A DNA stretch of 23,009 nucleotides from an uncultured Lachnospiraceae bacterium. Lineage in GTDB: Bacteria > Bacillota_A > Clostridia > Lachnospirales > Lachnospiraceae. Of the stretch, positions 15,709 through 22,758 are shown in pieces. The stretch lies in NCBI GenBank assembly GCA_902780985.1, contig CACZHN010000010.1, positions 1 through 23,009 on the forward strand, written 5' to 3'. A model generated the notes under the pieces. It had not been told where the DNA came from. It searched no databases and saw only the letters and a program-made list of their open reading frames with translations. The first letter of the stretch is position 1; every line of letters begins with the position of its first letter. A program made the position numbers and the translations under genes.

Positions 15709-17291
15709 TCCGCGTTTTTCTGTCTTCTGTACTGTGACGGAGTCACGCCTTTGACTTCGATAAACTTTCTGATGAAGTAATCACTGTTCTTATATCCTAC
15801 CGCCGAAGATATATCCACTATCCTGTCGGAAGTATTGATAAGCATCTTCGCAGCCTCGTTGATCCTGTAGTTTGTCAGGTAGTCCTTAAAGGACACGCCG
15901 TACTTCTTGCTGAACAGAGATCCGAGATAACTGCAGTTGATGAAATATTTCTCACTGAGTTTCTTCAGGCTCAGGTTCTCGCTGTAATGCTCCTTGATAT
16001 CTTTTTCCACATCCTTCAGGATACCGTGGGACATATTCTTTCTCAACTGCTGCAGATAATCCGCATACTCGCAGGCAAACTTATACATATGCTTGCTGCT
16101 TCCTCGCTTGAAACCGTCGTCGAAGGAGCTCTCGCTTATACGATGAAGTATCTCTTCCTGATCTATCTCGTCATCCAGTTCAACCGCCATATGGATGAGC
16201 TGAAACAGCAGATAGTTGATGTTCAGGCTTACGGAGTTACCGAGACCCGCAGCTCCGATATCATCGTAAAAGCTGTTCACGCATTTATGGATAAGAGTCT
16301 CATCGTTCAGCTCAATAGCTCTGATAAGCTCATCTATACTGTTCTTGAATATCATTTCCTTGCCCGGATTGACACTCATTTCCTTCTCGTAAGTAACCAC
16401 CGGTCTCAGTTCATGGAACACTTCCTGAGACTTCAGTATGCATGCCGAACTGTAGGACTTTGAAAGAGATGATATATCCGGAACCTTCTTACCGGAAATG
16501 ATACGGATATCACTGCACAGAGATTCCGCCAGAGTCTTCTGAAGATAAGCCAGATACTCCATATCATCCATATTCTTTTCCTGTGCCATGTAGTCACAGT
16601 AGATCAGACCGGTATCGTAACTTCCGTGATTAAGAGCCACATCATAGAAGAGATGCTTTTTATCCGCTCCCAGCATCTGCTCAGCCAGCTCATCAAGCTC
16701 GCGTCTGTACTGAAGGACTCCGCCCTCGGCCACTTCGCTCTCTTCAATGTCGGGACGTTCTATGATGACGTACCTTACGCCCTCCGAAAGTTTCATATTG
16801 TTCTTGATATACTCCAGTCCTGCCTCATCATACTTACCGATGATCAGAGCCATGAGATGCTTCTGAAAATACGCAGTCTCCGTTTCTTCATGGTGCTTCT
16901 CGATCTTGATGTTCTCCTGACTCATATCGGTAATCTTATGGAGTATCCCCAGAAGTTCATCCTTCTTGATAGGCTTCAGAAGATAATCCAGACAACCGTA
17001 ACGTATGGCATCTCTTGCATATTTAAAATCATTGTAACCGCTGAGGATCACAAAATACGCATCGGAGATCTTCTCTTCCTTAACCTTCTGAACCAGTTCT
17101 ATACCGTTCATGACCGGCATCTTTATATCGGTTATTACCAGATCTATCTTGTTTTCTCTCAGATATTCCAGTGCTTCAAGTCCGTTTTCCGCTATTTTAA
17201 CTATTTCGAAATTCTGTCTTTTCCAATTGATGAGAACCTTAAGACCTTGTGCTATAAACGGCTCATCATCAACAATCATAACCTTTAGCAA
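15705..17291 (-). CDS. Response regulator with AraC-type DNA-binding domain (YesN family)
   Basis: A 528-residue transcription factor. The receiver domain spans residues 1-120, with the acidic pair D8/D9, the phospho-acceptor D55 in VITDIKMPVMNG, S84 in ILSGYND and K106 in LLKPIKK. A long middle region without a named domain follows. The C-terminal 100 residues form a double helix-turn-helix of the AraC type (LSLKKLSEKYFINCSYLGSLFSKKYG, then DISSAVGYKNSDYFIRKF and GVTPSQYRR). Translation starts at TTG (17289-17291): GAAGGGA lies upstream at good spacing, and the conserved N-terminus (xxKVMIVDDE) begins there. It follows the histidine kinase by 14 nt. The likely target is the importer operon promoter downstream, which carries AraC-like direct repeats; this is inferred. 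Confidence 0.95.
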   Translation of the reverse strand: MLKVMIVDDEPFIAQGLKVLINWKRQNFEIVKIAENGLEALEYLRENKIDLVITDIKMPVMNGIELVQKVKEEKISDAYFVILSGYNDFKYARDAIRYGCLDYLLKPIKKDELLGILHKITDMSQENIKIEKHHEETETAYFQKHLMALIIGKYDEAGLEYIKNNMKLSEGVRYVIIERPDIEESEVAEGGVLQYRRELDELAEQMLGADKKHLFYDVALNHGSYDTGLIYCDYMAQEKNMDDMEYLAYLQKTLAESLCSDIRIISGKKVPDISSLSKSYSSACILKSQEVFHELRPVVTYEKEMSVNPGKEMIFKNSIDELIRAIELNDETLIHKCVNSFYDDIGAAGLGNSVSLNINYLLFQLIHMAVELDDEIDQEEILHRISESSFDDGFKRGSSKHMYKFACEYADYLQQLRKNMSHGILKDVEKDIKEHYSENLSLKKLSEKYFINCSYLGSLFSKKYGVSFKDYLTNYRINEAAKMLINTSDRIVDISSAVGYKNSDYFIRKFIEVKGVTPSQYRRQKNAE

Positions 17292-17305
17292 TATTCTTCC
17301 CTTCT

Positions 17306-19075
17306 TTATTCTCTTATTTCCGCAAACGGCATAGTTATGATCACCGTTGTTCCTACTCCTTCCTCGCTTTCGAGGTCAAATGTTACCTTATCGTTTGTAA
17401 GCATCTTAAGACGAAGGCTGGCGTTGGTCATACCGATTCCTCTTCCCGCCTTCAGGAGGTTGATGTTTGCATTTCTCAGCTTAAACAGCAGGATATCCCG
17501 TGTTTCTTCGTCGATACCGCTTCCCGTATCCTCAACCTCAATGACCATATTATCATCCCTTGCATAGATCCTTACAAAGATCCATCCCGGTTCGGTCTTA
17601 CTTTCTATCCCGTGAACGCACGCATTTTCCACGAAGGTAACTATGGAAAGCTTCGGCAGTTCCATATCCAGACAATCCGGATCCACATCCAGGTCGTAAC
17701 TGAGTCTGTCACCGAATCTGTATTTCTGCAGTTCCAGATAGGCTTCAATAAACTTCATTTCTTCGCCTACCGACACTTTATCGGAATGCCAGTTCACATT
17801 TGCTCTCTGCATCATGGCAAGATGCTCTACCATTTCGGCGGTTTCTTTCTCCTGCTTTATGAGACTGTGCATACGGATACTCTCGAGAGCGTTGAACAGG
17901 AAATGCGGGTTGATCTGGCTGTGAAGAGCCTGAAGTTCTGCATTCTGTTTTGCAATATCACTCTCCTGCTGTCTGAGCTTATCAACGTAGACAGTCTGGA
18001 TAAGGCCGTTCATTCTGTCGGCCATCTTATTATAATTTACCATAAGAGAAGTTATCTCGTCATTTCCGTCTATCTTCTCTTTATTGATCTTCATAAGCTT
18101 TTCGGAATCCGCTTTCTTGAAGATCCTGTCCAGTCTGTGGATTCTTCTGGCAACAGATCTGTCCAGATTTCCGATCATATATATCGGAAGAAAAATATTG
18201 AAGATAAAGAGCGCTACGATGACCGCCAGCCATTCTCTGTTAAGGGCAAGGAAATTCCTGTTCCTGCTCTTAAGATAAATGGTATATGTGTTTCCGTAGA
18301 GACTTAAATCTCTCCTGTAATCGTATTTTAAATCCTTATCCATAAAGGTATAGGTTTCTCTCAGATGCGTTCCGCCCGTATTGGTCATAAGCAGTCTGTC
18401 GCCCTGACAGATATATACATCCGATTCGATACTGTCATTCAGAACCATGTCCTGGAAGTTTCTGTAGTTGATCTCCATCTTCATAACTTTTTCGCAGCTG
18501 TTATTCTGATGTTTATCAAGCTTTCTTACCAGGAGAATAGTCCTCTTGGAGAAGGTTTCGGTTCTATCCTTTGTGAACACGAACATCAGGACGATACCGT
18601 CGTTCTCCTTCAGTTTTTTATACCACTCTTCGTTCTCTACATTCGACAGCTTATAGAACATACCACCGTTAAGTATGGTTTCGTTATCGGCATATATGGA
18701 GATAGTCTCGTTACCGTTACCCAGCATACTTTCATAGAGTGAGTTCTTTTTAAATACGGCATACTCATTGTAATAATCCAGCGCCGTCTTGTACTTCTTG
18801 TTCAGAAGTTCTTCTATTCTGTAGTTCTTGTAAATATTCCTGATCACCGACGCCGGGTATTCCAGTCCTTCCTGGATACTGTATCTTACCGCCTCCGCGT
18901 CACTTTCCAGTTCCTTCATCTTTGTTATCTGTCCGATCCTGTATACATTGTAAAAGACAATTCCGTCCGTTACCACCAGAGGAACCAGCACACAGAACAC
19001 AAAAAGAAGAACCATTTTCTTTCGAAGTGTCAGCTTATTCAGATAACTGTCCGTTTCAGGAAACCCCTTTGCCAT
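17306..19075 (-). CDS. Sensor histidine kinase (YesM family)
   Basis: A membrane kinase of about 589 residues. TM1 is at about 21-43 (MVLLFVFCVLVPLVV), followed by an extracellular sensor region of about 240 residues. TM2 is at about 283-303 (WLAVIVALFIFNIFLPIYMIG), then a HAMP linker and coiled-coil (LRQQESDIAKQNAELQALHSQ). The LytS/YesM-type kinase domain has phospho-acceptor H392 in QINPHFLFNALES, an N box FVENACVHG (about 482-490), and G boxes DTGSGI and GRGIGMTN. Two adjacent ATGs exist. 19075 is preferred because GGGAG lies 6 nt before it, against 3 nt for 19078. It pairs with the YesN-type regulator 14 nt downstream and begins about 30 nt after the PHP gene. The signal is probably a xylan-derived sugar outside the cell. 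Confidence 0.94.
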   Translation of the reverse strand: MAKGFPETDSYLNKLTLRKKMVLLFVFCVLVPLVVTDGIVFYNVYRIGQITKMKELESDAEAVRYSIQEGLEYPASVIRNIYKNYRIEELLNKKYKTALDYYNEYAVFKKNSLYESMLGNGNETISIYADNETILNGGMFYKLSNVENEEWYKKLKENDGIVLMFVFTKDRTETFSKRTILLVRKLDKHQNNSCEKVMKMEINYRNFQDMVLNDSIESDVYICQGDRLLMTNTGGTHLRETYTFMDKDLKYDYRRDLSLYGNTYTIYLKSRNRNFLALNREWLAVIVALFIFNIFLPIYMIGNLDRSVARRIHRLDRIFKKADSEKLMKINKEKIDGNDEITSLMVNYNKMADRMNGLIQTVYVDKLRQQESDIAKQNAELQALHSQINPHFLFNALESIRMHSLIKQEKETAEMVEHLAMMQRANVNWHSDKVSVGEEMKFIEAYLELQKYRFGDRLSYDLDVDPDCLDMELPKLSIVTFVENACVHGIESKTEPGWIFVRIYARDDNMVIEVEDTGSGIDEETRDILLFKLRNANINLLKAGRGIGMTNASLRLKMLTNDKVTFDLESEEGVGTTVIITMPFAEIRE

Positions 19076-19108
19076 CATCCACTCCCGTGCAGTTCAACCG
19101 ATCAGTCC

Positions 19109-19870
19109 TTACTCCTTATGTGTACATATCTCAAATGTCGCTTCATGTTCCGGATTAACCAGCTTATCTATCTTACATACCTTGATGGCCCTTCCTCCAT
19201 CTATAGCTACAGGCGTTCCTTCTCTGTTCATGAAAGCCTGTACGTAATCCTCTATGGTTTCAATCTTATGATCAAACATCATTCCGCCCTTCGGGCCTTC
19301 ATAGAAGAAATGTATATCCGATCCTGCGGACATCGGCACATTCAGCTTCTGTGCATATTTATAAGCAAGAGCGTTCATGTTGTCGCCGTTGGCTGCATTG
19401 TATACTTCTATTCCGTCGCATACGCTCGGTGTAAGATGTATCTTTGTAAGATAATCTCTTTCTCTGTATGGATGAGCCTGAACCATGATACCGCCGCCCT
19501 GATGAACACGCTTATATACCTCGCTCCTGCTCTGTTCCATTATATCATCATTTTCCAGAAGCCACTTCTCATCCACTCCGTAAAGAAGATACTCGTCTCC
19601 TTCGAAGTTATACTCAATTCCGAAAAGGACCGTGAAATCCTTATCCTGTGCTTCCGCGTACGCAGCCTCGTATCCGCTCACATACATTTTAACTCTTTCT
19701 TCCCAGGAAAGTTCCTTCGGAACAGCGCTGTTTCCGTTAAAGAAATGATCGGTTACGATTATGCCGCTGTAACCCTGTTCCTTCATGTAGTTTATATAAT
19801 CTCTGCCATGCACTCTTCCGCACCTGCTGGCTTCGCAGGTATGAAGATGTGTCTCCATTATAAAAGACAT
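19109..19870 (-). CDS. PHP-domain metal-dependent hydrolase
   Basis: A 253-residue cytoplasmic protein of the polymerase-and-histidinol-phosphatase superfamily. The metal-binding set looks complete: HLH in METHLHTCEASRC, DH in IIVTDHFFNGN, Glu in VLFGIEYNF, His in MVQAHPYRERD, and D-x-H in SAGSDIHFF. Such proteins are phosphoesterases, but the substrate cannot be read from sequence. A GTG farther upstream (19906) is in frame, but it lies inside a terminator hairpin. The ATG at 19868-19870 follows a purine-rich AGGAAAGG tract and begins just before the first metal motif. It is followed after about 30 nt by the histidine kinase, suggesting it is the first gene of the regulatory operon. A role in signalling or sugar-phosphate clean-up is possible but unproven. 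Confidence 0.85.
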   Translation of the reverse strand: MSFIMETHLHTCEASRCGRVHGRDYINYMKEQGYSGIIVTDHFFNGNSAVPKELSWEERVKMYVSGYEAAYAEAQDKDFTVLFGIEYNFEGDEYLLYGVDEKWLLENDDIMEQSRSEVYKRVHQGGGIMVQAHPYRERDYLTKIHLTPSVCDGIEVYNAANGDNMNALAYKYAQKLNVPMSAGSDIHFFYEGPKGGMMFDHKIETIEDYVQAFMNREGTPVAIDGGRAIKVCKIDKLVNPEHEATFEICTHKE

Positions 19871-19892
19871 TCCTTTTCCTTTCCTCATAAGT

Positions 19893-19919
19893 AAGAAAAG
19901 CCACACCGGCGGTGTGACT
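19893..19919 (-). terminator. Intrinsic terminator or attenuator between the GH53-like and PHP genes
   Basis: On the minus strand, AGTCACACC pairs with GGTGTGGCT (one G-T pair) across a 3-nt loop and is followed by TTTTCTT. It lies about 24 nt after the GH53-like stop and about 30 nt before the PHP start. There is little room for a new promoter between hairpin and PHP gene, so some readthrough or an upstream promoter inside the GH53-like gene is implied. Confidence 0.75.
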
Positions 19920-19942
19920 CTTCTGACAACATTCGTATTAAA

Positions 19943-20734
19943 TTATGCAACCATTGTTGCTTCGTCAAGTCCCTTATCAGAATAAACAGTTCCAAAGCCT
20001 CTGTCAAGGGGTACGATTGCAATTGCACTGTCAAGATCCTCAAGTCCTATCTCGGCTTCCGCAGGATTGTCCATTACCGAAATATCCACGATTATACCTG
20101 CCTCAAAACGTCTTGAAAGATCACTCATATTCATACTGAGATCATAAAATGTTTCAGCATCCAGAACATAGGAAAGTGATATTATATCGAATGGCTTTCC
20201 GCCTGATACCTGGAATCTGTTGAACCATTTCTTTGCCTTCTCGTTATCGGTGCTGTCCTCTGTTCCGAGAATCACCTTGCAAGCCGGGTTTACAGCCTTA
20301 ACCGCATTTATACATGCGTTGATCATTCTTGTCTGTTCCTCAAAGCTGAGTGTAATTCCCTGAAGCTCGTTAAATATATCTGTATCTATTTCTATAAATG
20401 CAGGAACCGCTCCGTTCTGTGAAAGAACCGTAAAGAGCTTGTGGATATTTTCGAATCCGGCTCTCTCTGCCTTTCTAACGAACATTCTGTTGTCAGTTCC
20501 CGTCTCTGCCATAACTTCTTCGTAAAGTGAAAGAAGTCCGAGTTTTGCGCACCATTTAAGTCCGAGGCTTGTTGCGTCTTTTCCCAGTTCCACAATTGCA
20601 TCAGCACTATCATAAATTCCGTTCTTAAGCGTGATCACGCTCATTAAAGTATCCACACCCTTTGTCTTGAGGGCATTCATTCTGTCTTTTCCGACGCCGT
20701 CTGCTACATTAACTATTCTGCTTAAGTTACTCAT
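19943..20734 (-). CDS. GH53-like TIM-barrel protein with apparently degenerate active site
   Basis: A 263-residue cytoplasmic protein without a signal peptide. Its order of motifs follows GH53 endo-beta-1,4-galactanases: ALKTKGVDTLM (barrel strand 1), DAIVELGKDATSLGLKWCAKLGLLSLY (the RAKxxGMKvllDFHYSDfW segment), KLFTVLSQNGAVPAFIEIDTDI (the VQIGNE segment), INAVKAVNPACKVIL, WFNRFQVSGGKPFDIISLSYV (the FDVIGLSYYPFW segment) and DLSRRFEAGIIVDIS (the VxVVETAY segment). At the two catalytic positions Glu appears replaced by Asp (D119 and D217), and the substrate-binding aromatic residues of the SYYPFWHG motif are lost. It is also shorter than typical GH53 (above 330 residues). A non-enzymatic or altered role is likely. 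The GH53 relation rests on remembered family patterns. It has its own sigma-A promoter and a GAGG site 7 nt before the ATG. Confidence 0.68.
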   Translation of the reverse strand: MSNLSRIVNVADGVGKDRMNALKTKGVDTLMSVITLKNGIYDSADAIVELGKDATSLGLKWCAKLGLLSLYEEVMAETGTDNRMFVRKAERAGFENIHKLFTVLSQNGAVPAFIEIDTDIFNELQGITLSFEEQTRMINACINAVKAVNPACKVILGTEDSTDNEKAKKWFNRFQVSGGKPFDIISLSYVLDAETFYDLSMNMSDLSRRFEAGIIVDISVMDNPAEAEIGLEDLDSAIAIVPLDRGFGTVYSDKGLDEATMVA

Positions 20735-20964
20735 TTAACAACCTCGCATTTTCTTCTTTTTATTTTTCCCTATACACACATCTACACTTCAAATTTTATT
20801 ATCATTTCAACTAACTTTCAATTCGTATAACTTCACGAAAATGAGGTCCGTTTTTGTAACTATTAACGGATGTTACCAAAAAAGTGAATTTTACGTGACC
20901 GAAATTATCTGATATTATAATGGTGTTATTTTTTCTGATAAGCTTATGGGTAAAGGATGTAATA
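20735..20964. promoter_or_regulatory. Divergent intergenic region with overlapping inverted repeats
   Basis: This 230-bp region separates the GH53-like gene (minus) from the HAD gene (plus). It holds the GH53-like promoter and a plus-strand TATAAT, in TGATATTATAATGG at about 20910-20923, as the likely HAD-gene -10 without a good -35. Between them two inverted repeats interlock: TCCGTT (20847-20852) with AACGGA (20865-20870), and GTAAC (20856-20860) with GTTAC (20872-20876), the latter flanked by T and A runs. They may be a regulator site acting on both genes. No small gene is seen. Confidence 0.5.
20793..20821 (-). promoter_or_regulatory. Sigma-A promoter of the GH53-like gene
   Basis: On the minus strand, TTGAAA (20816-20821), a 17-nt spacer and TAAAAT (20793-20798). 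Each hexamer matches the consensus at five of six positions. The predicted leader is about 50 nt. Confidence 0.7.
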
Positions 20965-21663
20965 ATGGATAGCAATAACGGTTTTATGGATAAAATGAAC
21001 CGCGACATCGCGGTGATCTTCGACTTTAACGGGACATGCATTTTCGACGGAAAACTCCATGACAAAGCATGGCGTCTTTATGTGGAAGAACTGACTCTCA
21101 CGGATGTCAGCGACGAGGATGCGGCGGAGTTGATACAGGGTCATACAGCCAAGGAGATACTGGAACATTTTCTGGGATATGAGCTGAACGATAACATGAT
21201 CTTCCAGCTGTCCGAGGAAAAGGAAAGGATCTACAGAAGCATGCTGGTGAAGGAAGATGTACAGCTTGCTCCGGGTCTGGAGGAATTCCTGAACTATCTT
21301 CTGCTGGCCCGTGTAAAGAGGACCATAGCCACCACCGCCAATCTCGACAACATGAATCTGTACTTCGAAAGATACAATCTGGAAAGATGGTTCAAATGGG
21401 AAGACGTGGTAATAGGTGCCGGCAACATCCCGCTCAAGCCTCATCCGGACCTTTATCTTGCTGCCATAACAAAACTGGAAATGCCGACAGACCGAATAGT
21501 GGTTTTCGAGGACAGCACCTCAGGAGTTAAGGCCGCCGCTTCCGCCGGAATAAATCACATCATCGGTATAACGGGAGACAGCCACAACAAATCCCTGATG
21601 AATCATCCGGGTGTCATGGCTGTCATTGATAACTTCTATGAATTATCCTCTATTGAATTATAA
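20965..21663 (+). CDS. HAD-superfamily hydrolase (beta-phosphoglucomutase-like), motif I DFNGT
   Basis: The only plus-strand gene, 232 residues. The HAD order is clear: motif I IFDFNGT (nucleophile D20), a helical cap (about 30-100), motif II Thr in TIATTANLDN, motif III Lys in IPLKPHPDLY and motif IV VFEDSTSGVKAA. The cap type and the VFEDSxxGVxAAxxAGI ending match subfamily IA phosphatases and beta-phosphoglucomutases. In motif I the second Asp, the general acid/base of most members, is Asn (N22). Known close relatives dephosphorylate small sugar phosphates; the substrate here is unknown. The frame is open from 20920, but ATG 20965-20967 is chosen because AAAGGA lies 7 nt upstream. Its stop faces the stop of the DUF3137 gene 8 nt away, with no clear terminator between. 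Confidence 0.88.
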   Translation: MDSNNGFMDKMNRDIAVIFDFNGTCIFDGKLHDKAWRLYVEELTLTDVSDEDAAELIQGHTAKEILEHFLGYELNDNMIFQLSEEKERIYRSMLVKEDVQLAPGLEEFLNYLLLARVKRTIATTANLDNMNLYFERYNLERWFKWEDVVIGAGNIPLKPHPDLYLAAITKLEMPTDRIVVFEDSTSGVKAAASAGINHIIGITGDSHNKSLMNHPGVMAVIDNFYELSSIEL

Positions 21664-21671
21664 GCAATGCT

Positions 21672-22523
21672 TTAGATATTGTTGTGACATATTCCGTCTA
21701 TGATGGTCTTAACATCCTCTATATCTTTCTGCACTCTGGCTCTTTCTTCCATATAATCAATCTTTTCGGTCCAGTTGATCTTATCAAAAGAATTGTTTAT
21801 ATAATTGCCGGTTGCAACAACTACTCTGTTACCCTCAAAACTCATGGCTATCTTACCGTACTTTTTCTTCAGCTTCAGCAGCTGCTCCATATAGTTCGGT
21901 GTAAGAAGATAGAATACGTCATGAGCATCCTCGGAGAATACATCGTACGCATCATTGAACTCCAGACTTTCCATAGTTATAAGATTCCTCTTTCCGCCTT
22001 CCCAGCGATGGTAAAATGAATCTGAATATACCTTTGTTGTATTCACAAATTTATTGGGAAGATCAAACATGAGAATTCTTCCTTCAAACATAATGGTATC
22101 ATTGTATTTTTTATGTATATTCATATTCATAAGTCTTACATCGGACATTTTGAAATTAACGCCCTTATAAGACGCTTCGATATAATCTTCGGTTACCGTT
22201 TTTGTCCCTGTTGCGATAAGCTTAAGATCATTTACTTCTATTAGTGAAAATCCGCCCTTGCTTGAATAAAATACATTATCGAAATTATCCCTTAACGGCT
22301 GCTCCACAAAAAGATCTTTATAAAGCTTTTTATATGCCGGATGTGCACCTCTGTAAAGCAGTACTCCCAAAACACCCAGTACTATTCCAATATAAAATGC
22401 ACTCTCACTTTGAAAAATCATCGAATACGAAAAAAGCAAAATTCCCACTCCGACTATGACTACTCCCGCAGTTGCCCGGATCCTGTACTCATTCATTTTT
22501 CTCATTGATGCCTGAATTCCCAT
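21672..22523 (-). CDS. DUF3137-like membrane protein under a predicted Mn riboswitch
   Basis: A 283-residue protein with two hydrophobic segments near the N-terminus (about 17-36, VVIVGVGILLFSYSMIF, and 42-57, AFYIGIVLGVLGVLLY), then a soluble cytoplasmic part. The soluble part has the feel of the DUF3137 family: YKGVNFKMSDVRL, a strand like TIMFEGRILMFDLPNKF, SLEFNDAYDVFSEDAHDVFYLLTPNYMEQLLKL, and GKIAMSFEGNRVVVATGN. The molecular function of that family is not known. The start ATG at 22523 has AGGGAG 9 nt upstream. It is a single-gene transcription unit with its own promoter, a yybP-ykoY-like leader and a terminator in the leader, so expression probably responds to manganese. The family assignment is good; the function is open. 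Confidence 0.78.
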   Translation of the reverse strand: MGIQASMRKMNEYRIRATAGVVIVGVGILLFSYSMIFQSESAFYIGIVLGVLGVLLYRGAHPAYKKLYKDLFVEQPLRDNFDNVFYSSKGGFSLIEVNDLKLIATGTKTVTEDYIEASYKGVNFKMSDVRLMNMNIHKKYNDTIMFEGRILMFDLPNKFVNTTKVYSDSFYHRWEGGKRNLITMESLEFNDAYDVFSEDAHDVFYLLTPNYMEQLLKLKKKYGKIAMSFEGNRVVVATGNYINNSFDKINWTEKIDYMEERARVQKDIEDVKTIIDGICHNNI

Positions 22524-22558
22524 TTCTTTACGCTCCCTTAATACTTAACCTAAAATAT

Positions 22559-22607
22559 AAAAAAAGCGAGTCCTTGACCATGGTGGTTTTCCATAGTCAA
22601 GTCTCGC
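22559..22607 (-). terminator. Riboswitch-linked intrinsic terminator upstream of the DUF3137 gene
   Basis: On the minus strand GCGAG and CTTGACTATGG pair with CCATGGTCAAG and CTCGC (5 + 11 pairs with a small internal loop) across AAAACCA, followed by seven T. Its left arm contains the 3' strand of the aptamer's P1 helix (22593-22601), so aptamer closing and terminator formation exclude each other. Confidence 0.85.
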
Positions 22608-22687
22608 ATAATTACTACATAACCGGAATAAATCGTGATGACGATACATGTAAACGGCCTTGCGGTCGATTGCTACTCCCTTGATAT
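22593..22687 (-). promoter_or_regulatory. yybP-ykoY family (manganese) riboswitch aptamer, predicted
   Basis: The leader RNA begins AUAUCAAG-GGAGUAG-C, which matches the closing helix plus the conserved GGGGAGUAG loop of yybP-ykoY aptamers. It ends GCGAGA-CUUGACUAU, matching the conserved GCAAGACC 3' part, and the two ends pair as P1 (UCAAG with CUUGA). Between them are a GNRA-capped helix (CGACC-GCAA-GGCCG, 22655-22668), a helix UACAU/AUGUA (22648-22652 with 22616-22620) enclosing a small hairpin, and the CCGG segment (22623-22626) expected in the second conserved loop. In this class Mn(II) binding stabilises P1. Here that would take away the left arm of the terminator, giving an ON switch. 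The assignment is by recalled consensus, not by a covariance-model search. Confidence 0.75.
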
Positions 22688-22692
22688 AAGGG

Positions 22693-22722
22693 ATGTTAAC
22701 ACTTCTCTGTATTCTCTGTCAA
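22693..22722 (-). promoter_or_regulatory. Sigma-A promoter of the riboswitch/DUF3137 unit
   Basis: On the minus strand a perfect TTGACA (22717-22722), an 18-nt spacer and an extended -10 TGTTAACAT (TAACAT at 22693-22698). The predicted start lies a few bases before the aptamer's P1 helix, so the riboswitch sits at the very 5' end of the mRNA. Confidence 0.75.
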
Positions 22723-22758
22723 TCAAAATCCGCTCACAAAAGAAAAATGTGACTGCTG

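Noticed and set aside
17612..18307. Plus-strand open frame opposite the histidine kinase
   Set aside because: It mirrors the kinase reading frame and lacks a ribosome binding site and known motifs; the kinase boxes are all intact on the minus strand.
19118..19894. Long plus-strand open frame opposite the PHP gene
   Set aside because: The minus-strand protein carries all PHP metal motifs. The plus-strand translation is Ser/Tyr/His-rich, has no recognisable domain and no ribosome binding site.
19871..19906. GTG start at 19906 for the PHP protein
   Set aside because: It lies inside the terminator stem and has no ribosome binding site; the ATG at 19870 has a purine-rich leader and sits next to the first metal motif.
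21660..21690. Bidirectional terminator between the convergent HAD and DUF3137 genes
   Set aside because: Only AAGCA-A-TGCTT is found, with no adequate stem or T run. The genes end 8 nt apart without a visible intrinsic terminator.
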